The position numbers and the translations under genes were made by a program. A model generated the notes under the pieces. The model saw only the letters and a list, made by a program, of their open reading frames with translations. It made no database searches and was not told the origin of the DNA. Shown in pieces: positions 10,015 through 21,622 of a DNA stretch of 64,000 bases. The first letter of the stretch is position 1; each line of letters opens with the position of its first letter. Origin of the DNA: Coniferiporia sulphurascens (taxonomy: Eukaryota; Basidiomycota; Agaricomycetes; Hymenochaetales; Hymenochaetaceae); contig NBBA01000005.1 in NCBI GenBank assembly GCA_002794785.1, forward strand, positions 1,550,001-1,614,000, read 5' to 3'.

Positions 10015-11350
10015 CTATGCAAATGTACACACCCGGTTGTCATCTATGTTGCCCGCCCACCAGGATGATCCCAAAATTACTAGTAAAAGAAGCTGGCTGA
10101 CAGCCCAGCTCAGCCCCACATACAACCAAGCCCTCCTCGTGCTCAGAGCACCCACTTCTACCGCAAATGTGCTCACCGTGGTCAGGCATCCGCAGTATCC
10201 GTCAGCAAGACCCTGCAGAATCGCACAAGCATTCTCTGACGGTAGTTTGGACGTACGCTGCAGAATGTGAAACCCTCCAATGAGCGCCGTGCCAAATATG
10301 TTGGCCACAAAAGTGCCAAGGGGTAGGAGCTCGAAGCGCGGTGTGAGCGTTGTTGCGAGCAAATACCGTGTAAGTGTCCCCGGAAAAGAGAAAAGCAATG
10401 CGGCAGTGGCTTGATGTCGAAGGGAGGCCGAGCTCTTGAAGTACGCAGGCAAGGTCGCCGCATACACGAGGACGGAGAGTGCACTGAATGAATATCCAAA
10501 GGCGATGGAGGCGGGTCTCACACGTGGCACGCGATGAGAAACTTGGCGTGAAAGGTGTAGGCCTAATGTTACGGATGAAAGAGAAATAGCAAGCGTAAAA
10601 ATTGTTTGGGCAAGGCCGTCGATAACCTGTCCAAGAAGTTCAGCACATACCTTCAGCTTGTGTCTTCAATGATACATACATCGCGGAACCAATCTCGATG
10701 TGCCCCCCCGGTATTTGCCCAAGCAAGGAAGATATCCAGCTGCCAACTCGAAAAAGTTGTCAATGAGCCACAGAAACCTTTAAATAAAAGTAGTGTTAAT
10801 AGAAACAACATGGGATGAGACTTTCTGTTTGAAACCTGTAGTAATCGCAGTGTACAAAGGACTGTAGCTGCACCCATGGTCAAAAACAAGCTATACAATA
10901 TACGATGTGTTTATATGCTTACTAGGCTCCAATCTGATCCTTCAGCCCCAAGGAAAATCCCATTATCAGACAGCCCATTGCCTGCACCCAAGCCAGTGGG
11001 AAAATTGAATGTTCATCGTAGCCAGAGAGGGCAAGGAGCCCCAGACGGGCAAGAACGCCAAACACTGAGGCGGCCATAAGCGAGGTAAGAACAGGCATGG
11101 ACAGAGGAGCATAAGTCTTCGCTTGCGGTTCACGAAGTGTGCCCCCCTCGATTTCTGTGGTGCCAGGAGGCTTTTGAATGTTTGTAAGTGATTCGGCATC
11201 ATGAATACGTCCAGGTTCCTGCGACACCGGGTCTATAGCGTCGGCAATTCCACTTGGCCGGGGAATGGGTCGCCGCTCCGCTTTCTCGACGTCTGCAAGA
11301 ACGTTGCCCGTTGTCCCCGTGCATTTGCTCTCGGATGATGCATTGGACAT
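10015..11350 (-). CDS. FEX1: Fluoride export protein (FEX, two-domain CrcB/Fluc family)
   Basis: Product: a plasma-membrane fluoride channel that lets cells expel toxic fluoride. Eukaryotic FEX is a fused inverted pair of CrcB-like domains, and both halves are visible. The N-terminal ~100 residues are hydrophilic (MSNASSESKCTGTTGN). Domain 1 contains SVFGVLARLGLLAL, FPLAWVQAMGCLIMGFSLGL and, after splicing, YTAITTGFCGSLTTFSSW. Domain 2 contains FPGTLTRYLLATTL, LPLGTFVANIFGTALIGG and GLADGYCGCLTTVSTFAVEV. The G-F/Y-CG-x-LTT(F/V)S motif is present in each half. Four exons with GT-AG introns join cleanly; the joins giving TTGFCGSL and RDVIDGLAQTIFTLA are decisive. The ATG at 11350 is the only plausible start. 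It is followed on the same strand by the Tma17-like gene after 216 bases. Confidence 0.93.
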
Positions 11351-12658
11351 TGTCCTCTCGGAAGGAGCGAGCTCGGAAAGCTAGGGGAAATGGACGTTGT
11401 AGTTCAGAGACAGTTCCAAGTCGCGCGCCGCGTCAATGTCGTGACCGAACGCAGTCGCCGGTTACTTTTTCCTTTCCAATGTAGGCGCATATTATTGCCC
11501 TTTTTTCACCAACGGGTGGACTTTAGAAAGCCGAGCTGGCACACTGGATTTAATTTTTTATAAGACATGTGTACCCCCTTCGCCATTTCCCATCGACGAT
11601 TTTATAGCGCTCTGGCTCATTAAGACATAAACCTTAACAATAAGCAAAAAGCGGAAGTGAATGTCTTTTCCTGCGCATCTGCTTCTCGGAAGCGTAGTAC
11701 AGCCTCTGTCAGGCCGCAGGCAACAGGGTAAAGGTGTCCAAAGATCCTCCATTAAATTTTTTCACTTACTGTAAGGCTTGCAGACGTGCTTACGACATTC
11801 GTCATAAGCCAAAAAAGAAACTCGCAAATGCACCCACGTAATTACAGTAATCATCATTTGTATGAAGTGGGCGAAGCGACGGACCAACTGACTCCCGAGG
11901 CATGCAAGACCCACGAGGTTTGCTTAGGCCTCTTCTATGCCATCCTTTCATAACCGAGTAGATCCAACAGACTCGTGACGCTGGACACAGGGCTTGCACA
12001 GCTGGTACCAATTGCATCATCACGATAACATTAATATTGTCTATTAGTTATATTATCCAACCAATATGGTCACATCCCCGGCCTCGTGTACATAGTAACT
12101 TTATATAACGTCCAACTCAATCGCTACCCACAAAAATCACTTACTCCACTTGATTGCCCTGTCTCCTCTTTTGCGAGCCCAACAACTTTGGCCTTTAAAA
12201 AAAAGCCCAGCGTTCATTTCACGACGCACTTGAAGCTTCTGCTTCAGCTTAAAGACTAGACGTCTTTTCATATGCATTATAGACATTAGACATGAGAAGG
12301 CATGATCCTACTACTAATAAGCTGTCAGAAGAAAGCGAAGCCCCGCCAAGTGCTTGACCTCAGACGGCGCATTATAATCCTCAGAATTTTGTTCTCGGTC
12401 GTCGCCATTGGGCCAAGCAGTGCTGGGACGAATGCCTCTGCTGCCTTGGTAATACTTGACCACTATTTGTAAGATGTAAGGTGGGGAACAAAGCGAGGTT
12501 CGTGAATATATAGTAGCTCAGTTTAGGGCCGGCACGAACTCGTCCGATCGGAAAGGCATTATAATATTGCTGACCAGTCCGAGCCATTATATCAACCGCG
12601 TCCATGAAGCACTCACGGTTCGTGAGGACGCGCCCTTCTCTCCTCATCAGTGTCGTCC
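11351..12658. other. 1.3-kb intergenic region between divergent FEX and DUF7704 genes
   Basis: The long gap between divergent starts contains AT-rich patches and an A-rich run near 12197-12206. Frames of up to about 100 codons exist on the minus strand (12381-12686), but none looks like a conserved protein. No tRNA, repeat or transposon feature was recognised. Confidence 0.4.
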
Positions 12659-13313
12659 ATGGCTCCGGGATCGGCCATACCCACATTCTACTACGTGCTT
12701 TTCGGTATTTATGAACCGTTGCTGACTATTACGGGCTTCGTTGGCGCGCTCGTCGACCCCAAATCGGTTCGTTCGAACTTTCGTTTAGTGTTTTTACATC
12801 ACTCTCAAAATGCGATGAGCAGACGCATGATGGGCAAGCGCCCTGGCCAAACGGCCTGTCGCCACTGGGAAACCTCCCGCTCGCCACACATGTGACCGTT
12901 CTGCAGGTTAGGCTACTGGCCTTGCCTTGTACTACCCATTAATTAACAGCTTTCTTCTCCACCTCCGTTGGCTCCAGCTTGCTCATGTATGTGGGCTCGT
13001 TGGTGTTATCAATGGATTCGTCCTTTACGCCTGTGTACGGCACCTCGCATTCGCCCCTGCGCTTCAAGAGAAGATTGTTCGCGCGCTACTTACGCCCCTA
13101 CTGGTGGGAGATGTGATGCACGTCCTGATAACACTATGGGCGCTTGGGGACAGCAAATGGGACGTAAAGAGCTGGACTCCTCTGCTCTGGACGACTATCA
13201 TGCTAGGGATGAGTCTTCTTGTACCCCGGGCGATGTGGCACTTGGGTATATGGCGATACGTTGACAACAGGGATGGTCAGAATCGGGAAGGGCAGGCCAA
13301 TAAAAGGAAATGA
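12659..13313 (+). CDS. Small four-helix membrane protein, DUF7704 type
   Basis: Three exons encode about 170 residues. Exon 1 reads MAPGSAIPTFYYVLFGIYEP and ends VGALVDPKS; exon 2 THDGQAPWPNGLSPLGNLPL; exon 3 starts LAHVCGLVGVINGFVLYACV and contains VRALLTPLLVGDVMHVLITL and WTPLLWTTIMLGMSLLVPR. Four hydrophobic segments are spread along the chain, and the tail is polar and basic (NREGQANKRK). The layout matches the fungal family I know as DUF7704, small multi-pass proteins of unknown function. The second intron (12907-12978) restores the conserved join VTVLQ-LAHVCGL. No function can be inferred from neighbours. Confidence 0.75.
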
Positions 13314-13684
13314 CAGGTCTATTCCTTGTGAATGCCGCACATTGGCTACTACATTCGCAAAGAACGAGACCAGTTCAGTTAGACGAGATTCACGCCGCCC
13401 ATAAACATTGCTTTCGAAACATAGCCTGTAATAGACACGCAGTCAATAAGCCGATTTGTTAATGCGGAAAAGAAATTAAGAAAATATCATATTAGATCAA
13501 GAAAGAATCAATGGGTGCCGCAGTTTCTGAGTTCATCAGGAACATTGAGGGCTCCCTCAACCACTTTTTATAATCATCTTAAAATGAACGGCAACACTAA
13601 ACGGTAACTCACATTGTAGTATATACCTCAGTCTCATCTAATATCGGCGACCATTATATGCGAAGTGAGCACCGTAAACACGAT
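13314..13684. other. Convergent intergenic stretch
   Basis: This gap lies between the DUF7704 gene (plus) and COX18 (minus), so it should hold both 3' ends. It is moderately AT-rich. I see no gene or repeat in it. Confidence 0.45.
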
Positions 13685-14892
13685 TTATTTGTTTCTTTTG
13701 CGGGCTCCAGGCCGTGACTCCCGAGAGTGTTCTTCGGGCGAGCGCCCCCGTCTTGCGGCACGGCGTGCATCCCACCAGTTGAAGCCCCAAGACTGAAAGA
13801 GGCCAAAGGTAGCTGACGAAAGCCAGTACACAATGACGGACTAAGAGAAGGGAGAATCGATGGGTAAGAACGAAAAACTACGAGGCATGCCGCATACGTA
13901 CACCATCCACCATAACGCCAATCACTATTCTCAAAACCGAAAATAACCGGAGAGCCCCCTGCACAACATCCTTCGTGTGAGGGAGCACTTGAACGCCTTG
14001 CTCCCTTTTCAACGCATTTGCTTTCTCGCGCTCCTCTTCAATCTGTGCTGTGCGTGCGGCGCGCTCTGCCCCGACAAACCAGCCGCCGGTCTCGACATTT
14101 GCAAGTGTTACGAGCCCAAGCGAAATAGGAAGCACGCCAGTAGGATCTGGACGCGCGAGTGACGTGAGTGTAAGAAACGTCTCATCGTCAATCGGTGTTG
14201 GGCGTGTGGCAAGTGATGAAAACATTGCAGTAGATAATACAAACAGCGGCAGCTGTGTGACGGCAGGGACAAGCATCGTCAACATTGGCGCGCATGAATG
14301 TGTAGCAAAGAGCTCTTGTCTCCGAGTGTCCACCTTTGGTTGCAAAAAAGATGGTTATCAAATTTTATGTGATCTGTCTTAAAGGGAACATACCGCACGC
14401 TTTAACCGCTCCAAGTGTATCTTCCTGAAGTGCTCGAGACCGTGCTTGTCGATACCCGCAAATTTCATTTCCTGAGCGATTCGAATCGCAGCATCTTTCC
14501 TAAAAGTCTTTAGTTCTGGGAGCGCCTTTTCCTCGAGACGCCATTGCCGCCTCTTCGCCTATACGTTGATGTTTGTTTGCGTAGCTCAGAAAGACGGCCT
14601 TAAAAAAATCATGAGGAAATAGGCTGACCCATATGGAGAATGGTAGTGTAAAAAGGAGACGCGAGAGTACGGTGGTTAAAACAATAGTCGACGCGTAAGG
14701 GGGGAATGAGGCTGGCCAGGGCAATGCGAGGGCGAGGTCAAAAAATCCCTCGGTGAGTGGCTGTAAACTGGCCGCCCCTGTCCACAGGCCCCGGTGGCGG
14801 TTTCCCGGAAAACGAGAGTGGATATGGGAAGGCGATTGCAGAGACTGCTGCACACGGTGCCTTACGGGTGCATAGTGGCGAGCAACCAACAT
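13685..14892 (-). CDS. COX18: Mitochondrial inner-membrane insertase Cox18 (Oxa1/YidC family)
   Basis: Product: an inner-membrane protein that exports the C-terminal domain of Cox2 during cytochrome oxidase assembly. Seen: a basic, mitochondrial-targeting-like N-terminus (MLVARHYAPVRHRVQQSLQ), the first helix PPYASTIVLTTVLSRLLFTL, a charged matrix loop (AQEMKFAGIDKHGLEHFRKI), then CAPMLTMLVPAVTQLPLFVL and GVLPISLGLVTLANVETGGW. The last exon reads SVIVYWLSSATFGLFQSWGF, followed by a basic tail (RPGARKRNK) before TAA. The Cox18 subgroup of Oxa1 proteins has this short helical core. The gene has at least five exons; joins around the loop (14400-14640) were not all fixed. Oxa1 itself is the alternative, but the PWPASFPPYAS segment and short length favour Cox18. 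Confidence 0.8.
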
Positions 14893-15276
14893 GGTCTATG
14901 TTCGAGGCGACTGTGTCGCGACTCGTGCCGTGACTAGAGTAACTCGGCTAATTTGAGACTCGCAAGTGTGCAAATCCCGTTCTCACATCTGCGCTCCGCA
15001 ATCACTAACATTGTCTGTGCCTTTCCAAATGTTAATATGAAAGAGGGCGCATTATTTTCCCCGAACTTTAGACCAAGCGACGCTTACCACATCAAATGTG
15101 ATATCGTCCCTTGTAAACACACCACCTTGAGCAAGGAGATCACTAGAAGCATGGCCATAGCGTCGCTTATATGTAGGGACAAGTCATAGAAATATGCAGA
15201 AGAAACAATGCGCTGCGCCATAATCCCGTTCAACCCTCCTCCGCCGAGTAAAGCCTACAACACTCAAGCCAACCAC
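14893..15276. other. Intergenic stretch between COX18 and eL6
   Basis: This should contain the COX18 promoter and the eL6 3' end, both on the minus strand. Open frames here look accidental, with no family match and mixed composition. Confidence 0.4.
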
Positions 15277-16058
15277 CTAAAACACTAATTGATGGGGGAA
15301 CTGGCCCTTCGACAGGCCAAAGGTCGCCTTGAGGTATTTGGCAAGGTTGTCGGTCTTTTTTATGCCCGCAATAACTTCGGCATCGACTTCCTTCTGCGTA
15401 GCCGACTTGGATTCGGGGAGCGCTTCCTTCTCCTTGGGCTTGCCATCGGCAAAGAACTCCTCCTCGGCCGATTTCGGCCCTTTGGCCTTGGTTTTGGCGA
15501 AGTAAGCATCGTTGACCTTGTCATCGACCTGTATGTAAAGAAAAGGCAGGAAACGATAAGTTCTGAATAAATCTCGCGGAAAAATGCGCAAACCTTAAAG
15601 CTGCCCAAGTCAATTTTGGTCTGAGTGGAGATCACATAGGCCTGGTTGACCCGCCTAAGAGGCACACCGTTGACCTTGTACGGACCCGTAACAAGAAGTA
15701 GACCGCTATCAAGCTGCTTAAGGAAAACAACCCGTTTCCCACTGAAACGACCAGCAAGGAGGATAAGGACAGTTCCGGGGGTGATGGAGGACCGAAGTTT
15801 GGTCTGTTTCGCAACCTTACGGCTCTTCTTGGGAAGGCGGACGTCTTCGGCGGGGTAGTAACGAGAAGCTTTTGAGGTAGGGACGAGACGCGTGCCACCG
15901 TTCTTGTCGCCGCCAATTTGCTTCTCAGTGTGAGCGGGGACCTCCTCAGCGGCAGGTTTTGTCGATTTCTTGAGACCCTTGTAGAATCCACGGCGGTCCT
16001 TGACCTGAGAGCGTGACAGACGACCGACGCCGGGGATGAGTTCCTTGCTGCGAGCCAT
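15277..16058 (-). CDS. RPL6: 60S ribosomal protein L6 (eL6)
   Basis: Product: a structural protein of the large cytosolic ribosomal subunit. Seen: a basic N-terminus ([20 protein letters not shown]), [20 protein letters not shown], the KOW-like core [60 protein letters not shown], and a C-terminal lysine-rich extension ending QFPHQLVF. Two coding exons are separated by one GT-AG intron after DLGSFK (about 15530-15595). Length of about 237 residues is usual for fungal eL6. A leader intron upstream of the ATG is likely, as is common for ribosomal genes, but was not proven. It is divergent from the nucleotidase gene. Confidence 0.95.
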
Positions 16059-16607
16059 CTAGCAAAAAGAAAGTGTGTACGTCGTCAGTATCTGCATGTA
16101 TAGCCCAAGTGTCATCTGCCGTTCAGGTGGGTCATCCATCCCCTTCTGCCCTCTTCCTGGCCGTAAACCCTCTCCCAATACCTCCAGAAGACATCCCAGC
16201 ACCTCCCAAGCGGCATATAGAGATCATAGAAGCATAAATCCTCACCTGTTGCCGGTCTTGAGGTCGCTGTTGTCGATACACTGTTCTGTTCTTCGCAACT
16301 TTCCCCATCGTACAGCTTACGGCATGATATTATTTGTCATCATCTTAATAGTCATATATGGTAACTATTTGATAGATAATTCGATCAAGTTTTCTAATAT
16401 TGGTGTAATTGGTATAAATCGCCCATTTTTTGTCCTACTCTTGTTTGAGGCAGTAATACATAGCGGTTTAAAATGGGGAAATATTAATGTGTATAGCACC
16501 CTCGGAGGCCAACGTCTCGCAGTTGCCAATTACAATTGATAATAAAGTCACGATGACACGCCGCCAAGGCACTGGCACTGCTCAGGCTCAAGCTACTTCC
16601 TAGCACC
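16059..16607. other. Divergent promoter region, eL6 / nucleotidase
   Basis: The part nearest eL6 is C/T-rich, as expected for a ribosomal-protein leader. The part from about 16320 to 16500 is distinctly AT-rich. No coding frame with family resemblance was found. Confidence 0.4.
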
Positions 16608-17561
16608 ATGGACGGAACAGCACAAGGTGCGTCTTGTTCGAATTGGCGAATAATTGACACAAACACGATATATTGCAGATGAAAGAGCCATCGTATGGTT
16701 TGACATAGATAACACGCTCTACTCTGCCAGTTCCAAGATCGCCGACGCGATGGGCCAGCGTATACATGCATACTTCACGACCCTCGGTCTGAGCGACGAT
16801 GAGGCATCCCAGCTGCATCTCAGCTATTATAAGACTTACGGACTCGCACTGAGGGGACTCGTGCGCCACCATGGTGTCGACACACTTGACTTTGACAAAC
16901 GGTGCGATCAGTCACTCCCCTTGGAGGATATGATTGGTCCAGTGCCCGCTGTGCGCAAGCTCCTCCAAGACATCGACCGTTCCAAGTTTCGCGTTTGGGC
17001 GCTCACCAATGCCTATGTCACCGTATGTACTAATCTCTTCATCTAAAATTTTCTATACAGCTGAAGACGATAGCATGCGCGCAGAGTGCTTCGCATTTTA
17101 GACCTTGAGGATCTGTTCGAGGGTGTTGTCTTCTGTGACTATGGGGAAACAAACTTTTATTGCAAACCGGAACCAGACTATTTCCATACGGTAAACTGCG
17201 TCAGGTTGTCCACATTTCCATGGTTAATGTGCTTTCATTATAGGCACTGAGGAAAGCAGGTATATCTGATCCGTCAAAATGTTATTTTGTTGATGACAGC
17301 AGTCAGTTCGTAAACTTATTTAGTCATTATTCTGACTCAGCTGTTATCCTTGCAGAAACGAATGTTGATGCTGCTCGCCGTCTTGGCTGGGGTCACTGTG
17401 TTCATTTCTGCGAAACCGGGCTGGTGACAACTGAGGGCGGTGTTAGAAAGACCATCGTGATAGCCCCAGACTCTGGCCCTGACCCTGCCGAGCAAACACA
17501 AGTTGAGACGCTTGAAGAACTCAGAACTGTATGGCCAGAGTTGTTCAGGGAGGATAGTTAA
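16608..17561 (+). CDS. Pyrimidine 5'-nucleotidase, Sdt1/Phm8 type (HAD family)
   Basis: Product: a HAD-superfamily phosphatase that removes phosphate from UMP/CMP-type nucleotides or related compounds. Seen: exon 1 is only MDGTAQ; exon 2 opens DERAIVWFDIDNTLYSASSK with the nucleophile motif DIDNTLY, followed by the helical cap (YKTYGLALRGLVRHHGVDTL). Motif II is ALTNAY, motif III lies in CKPEPDYFHTALRKAG, and motif IV is YFVDDS. The C-terminus ends EELRTVWPELFREDS at TAA (17559-17561). The YGLALRGL segment is typical of the Sdt1/Phm8 group. Four or five short introns are present. Which of the two yeast-type activities applies cannot be told from sequence. Confidence 0.88.
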
Positions 17562-17718
17562 TACCTGCGATACTGCGTCCTGTATTCATTGCGAAAGTAT
17601 GAATGCGTAGTGATACAGACATTTGCACTAGTGTACACCGCTATCCGGGCTGAGCTCTCGTTGAAATTGCAAGAGATGGAAGTGGAGGTGTTCATGATTT
17701 GTCCTTCGCCACTAAATA

Positions 17719-19287
17719 CTAGAAAAGGACGACCGTAACGACCTGCGCCCCTTCGGTGACCTCGAATACAATTCCGTCGAATCCAACAAGACCTGAACCT
17801 CCTGAGTTATGAATGCAGAAGAACGTTTATGAGGACCTACGTGTCGTAGAACTTGGCAGCGTCAGTCGTTCATCTTCCGTACGATCCAATTGCATAGAAG
17901 GTACCTGCTCGCGCGAAGAGCCGTTTAGGAAACGCGAAAGGATGTCGAACTAGTCATGGTTAATATGTTAACCCTCACGCTGCAATGGGTCTGATCCTCA
18001 CCTTATCGCTAAACTTCACTCGCGGAGGAGCATCTTGAACGAAGATCAAACATCAGACTGGCAGATGTACGCTAGACAAATACCATCTTCTTCGTCTTCC
18101 GGTTTCCCTTCGATTTCCCAAGGACAGCGTTGATAACGCTGAAACATAGGTGTGCCAGGCTATGAGCTAAAATCAGTGACAGGCACGTGTGACGGAGACC
18201 GCAGGACCTACAATGTTGGTGTGCACAACGACTTTCTGAACAAGGTGTGTTGAAGCAGATATCAAGAAGTCCAAGCCGAATTGAAAGTAATTATAAAAAT
18301 CTGTGGTGAATAATGTCGAAGGAAGACGAAACAGATAGCAATCGTCTAGAACTCACACCCTTCTTCGCTTCCGTCAGTGGTTCTGTTGCGGGAGTGTATC
18401 GCCATCCGATCGTCCTCTTTGTAGTATGTTCTCAGAGGTGCCCCAAGATCACATACTAGGTCTTGTGCACTTGTAACCCCAATCCGAACTCGAACAGGAG
18501 TTGAAGTAGTAGGGTAGAAATAAATGGTTACGCCTTCGTGTACCTCATTTCTAAGCTTAGTATATTGATGCATTAGACACAAAGCTGGCTCACCTTTAAA
18601 GTTGCCTGTCGTATACTCCCTGCCATGGACTCACATTCAACAACCTCGTCCAGCGCGTCGGTTTCAGCGCCTTCCGAGCTCGTCTGACTCACAACCACAC
18701 GTTTCACCTCTCTGTACCTGTCCTCTCGCACCGGAGAGCCCGTGTTTGCGACATTCTTTAATGTCTCAGTGCCGCCCAAGCCGCCTAGGCCACCAACACC
18801 GTCTTCGTCAAACAGAAAACTCACTCCCGGATACTGCAGGCCCTCGCTCGGGTATGTCGGTCCAAAATGCTTGCTCACATCGCTCCTTCTCAGTACTTCT
18901 CTCGAAGACCCAGTTACAGACGACGCGGAGAGAAGGACGACATCCTTGTACGTGAGTGTGACGGGTGGATTGGGGTCGGTCAGCCGCCGTAAAGAAATCG
19001 ACCGTAATCGTTGATGATGAGCAGTAAACAGGAGGTCAAGGTGGGGGTTGATATGAAGAAGAATTGGCGAAAGGACGCTGTCTGCCGATGCATCGAATTT
19101 GATTTCCACACGTGGAAAGAGGGTTGTATTATGCCGCAAAATGTCGACGACATTCCAGAGAGATGTGCCTGCTCTCATAGCCTATGAATATCAACGCGCG
19201 CTAAGTCACACATAAATATGGCATGCCTATTTCGAATATCCCGAGTCCTAGTCCTGGTCTCAAATCAACATCCAATGTGGAAACCAT
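17719..19287 (-). CDS. PHAF1/UPF0183 family protein
   Basis: This is a homologue of human C16orf70/PHAF1, reported to take part in autophagosome or phagosome assembly; the fungal role is unknown. Seen: MVSTLDVDLRPGLGLGIFEI joined to GTSLWNVVDILRHNTTLFPR, then HLDLLFTAHHQRLRSISLRR, the family motif SKHFGPTYPSEG, LQYPGVSFLFDEDG, VRVRIGVTSAQDLVCDLGAP, FQRYQRCPWEIEGKPEDEED and the C-terminus GLVGFDGIVFEVTEGAQVV ending VTVVLF. The first intron (19169-19226) must use a GC donor (GCATGC) to join FEI-G to TSLWNVV; no GT donor restores the frame. The last exon ends at TAG (17719-17721). Start at 19287 follows from the conserved LDVDLRPG opening. It shares a 180-base divergent promoter with the deacetylase gene. 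Confidence 0.85.
19169..19226 (-). other. GC-AG intron in the PHAF1-like gene
   Basis: The donor is GCATGC and the acceptor GCAG; the length is 58 bases. Removal joins ATA-G to GC-ACA and yields FEIGTSLWNVVDILR, the conserved N-terminal signature of the family. Confidence 0.7.
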
Positions 19288-19467
19288 GGTGCACTCGGAC
19301 GATGCGAGTAAGCCATGAACGTCCCTGGGCCACACATCCCCGGTTGCGCCAGTTGATTCCCACGGATAAACATGTGCAAATAACGCGTTCGCGGGCATTT
19401 AGCCTGGGTCAGTAGAACTCCGACACAACGCGTGCTTACTGGTTCTGGGAGGTTGGCTCTTTTCTCC
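19288..19467. promoter_or_regulatory. Short divergent promoter, PHAF1-like / HOS3-like
   Basis: Only 180 bases separate the two inferred start codons, so both leaders and the core promoter elements must be packed here. I see no clear TATA box. Confidence 0.4.
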
Positions 19468-21622
19468 ATGGTCTCCGCAAGGGCCTCGCCAAAAACGACT
19501 TTATTCCTCCAAGATGCTTGTTACCAGCACAGATACATACGTTCCAACGACCTTACATCCATCGTCGAGCGCCCAGAGCGTCTTCGCGCCTTGAAAGTCG
19601 GCTTTGCAGCCGCGATCGCACGGATAGAAGAAGCCGTTGAAATCTCTCAACCCCCTGGGATCGCCGGCTATAATAACGGCGCTGAGGATGACTTGGCCGC
19701 TGCCCTGCAGAAGCTGGATATTACGCAAGATGTTAGCGTAGAAGTCGTGAATATCATCAAGAGCACTAGCTCAGTGGACGTACTAAAGAACGAAGCCGTA
19801 AAGTTCGTGCACGGGGATATTGAGGGTGATGTTTATCTGGAGAATCTGGTAAGGTGGACCAGGGAAAGCATGGAGAAGGTAAAGGCAGGGGAATCGGAGA
19901 TTCCCGCGCATCTCTCTCAAGGCGACCTGTATTGTGAGTATCTATCGTCCCGGACAAGGAATATGATTAACAAACGTATACCATTCCCAGTATGCTCCGA
20001 ATCCCTGAATGCTATCCAAGGGGCACTGGGAACCGCCTGTGAGGCCGTTGACCAGGTCCTGGGCACGTCGAGGCTCGGAACCGAGCAGATAGCTTCCGAA
20101 CAAGGCTCAAACGTAATGGCAAGGAATGCATTTGTTGCTATTCGACCTCCTGGACACCATTGTGGTGAAGATTCGCCCTCAGGATTCTGTTTCGTCAATA
20201 ACGTAGTTGTGGCAGCTGCTCATGGTGAGTCAACTGCACACTCCTTGCTCTTAAGTGTTTGCCGACCTCACCCTCGATTCGCGGTGACGAAGCTCACCTC
20301 AGACACGAAATTAAAAAAGTGGTCATTTTCGATATTGATCTGCATCATGGCGAGTACACCAGCTGGTGATTTCCGGAATGTAATGTTCACAGCATTGGCA
20401 GGAAATGGAACCCAGTCCCTAGCATGGCAGATAAATGAAGACACGTACCGGCAGAAGCTTGAGGCGGAAGCGGGCTCACCGCTTGCTAAACCAGGCCTCG
20501 AGATCTTTTACGGCTCAATTCACGATATTTTGTCGTATCCTTGCGAGGTATGCATCGTTACATTTGGTGTGCATTTAAGCACTTATACTATGGGTGCAGG
20601 ACGGTAACGCTTCAACAATTCAAGCAGCCTCAGTTTCCATCCACGGTTCGCATGGCCAACATATTGAGAATATCCACCTGCAGCCATACAAATCTGAAGA
20701 TGACTTCTGGAGTAATATCTACCCGGCCCAGTACGCCAAGTTATTGAAGAGGGCCGAGGCCTTTGTGAATGATACCAGCGGCGATGATGTACTTGTTTTC
20801 GTCAGGTATAGTAAATTGTTCCCGAAGTCCTGTGGTCGGGTCGTTCATTTACAAAAAATATATCTAAAGCTGTGGCTTTGATGCATGCGAACACGAGCAT
20901 CCATCTATGTCAAGACATAATCGACGTGTACCCGCGTCTTTCTACCATCGATTCGCCGTAGACGTCCGAGGCTTTGCGGATGGCTTTGCAGGTGGAAAGA
21001 TTATAAGTATTCTGGAGGGAGGCTACAGTGATCGCGCCTTAATTAGCGGCGGAATGGCACATCTCGCCGGGCTGGTTGAACTGCAGAGCCTGGGAGTAAA
21101 GGTGGATGAGGGATGGTGGAACGTGCAAAACTTAAACTCGGTGATTCTCCTTACAACTCCGAGGGTCGCTCGCATCGCTGAACATCCATTTGTTTAAAGC
21201 TTGAAAAATCAACAAGGAAACGCAGAGGTGGTAAACTCTCCGTCCCGGGAGCGGGAGAGAAGTGGCTTGAACGCACTATCGCTATTTTTCAATCCATAGA
21301 GACTGTGATTACGCCATCACAATCTCGGGTACAAGCTTCCTTACCGCCAACTTCCATGACTCTCCGAGAGCGTAAGTCGGTGGTAGCTCGTACTGTCGGC
21401 TCGAAGGAATCGCCATACCAGTCCCGCCAAGAAAAACCACCCTCAAGTGATAAGATAGGGTCTGTTGAAAGCATACCAATCGTGGAGCCTGTCGACAGCG
21501 TTGTGAAGAATTTAGAAGATATGCGTTTAAGCAGGCAAAGTGAAACCGATGAAGCAGGGCTGAGCGCGGTCAAGAAGTTACCACGCGTCATCCTCCGCGT
21601 AAAAGACCCTGTGGATCCGTAA
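19468..21622 (+). CDS. HOS3: Histone deacetylase, HOS3 type
   Basis: Product: a zinc-dependent lysine deacetylase of the fungal HOS3 group. Seen: TTLFLQDACYQHRYIR, IVERPERLRALKVGFAAAIA, the active-site region RPPGHHCGEDSPSGFCFVNN, IFDIDLHHGNGTQSLAWQ, VSIHGSHGQHIENIHLQPYK, VSCGFDACEHEHPSMSRHNR, and SILEGGYSDRAL. The metal-binding Asp and His of DIDLHHG and the Asp of GFDACEHE are intact. A basic C-terminal tail (LEKSTRKRRGGKLSVPGAGE, then Ser/Pro-rich) ends KDPVDP at 21620-21622. Intron 20350-20401 has a GC donor (GCGAGT) and is needed for HHGNGTQ. The ATG at 19468 gives MVSARASPKTTLFLQ; no earlier in-frame ATG is seen. HOS3 enzymes are known to be trichostatin-resistant and can sit at the bud neck in yeast. 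Confidence 0.92.
20350..20401 (+). other. GC-AG intron in the HOS3-like gene
   Basis: The donor is GCGAGT and the acceptor GCAG; the length is 52 bases. The join CAT-G/GA-AAT gives DLHHGNGTQ, the invariant metal-site sequence; the nearby GT donor would shift the frame. Confidence 0.8.

Noticed and set aside
12381..12686. A 101-codon minus-strand frame before the DUF7704 gene
   Set aside because: It overlaps that gene's start in antisense and its product has no conserved pattern.
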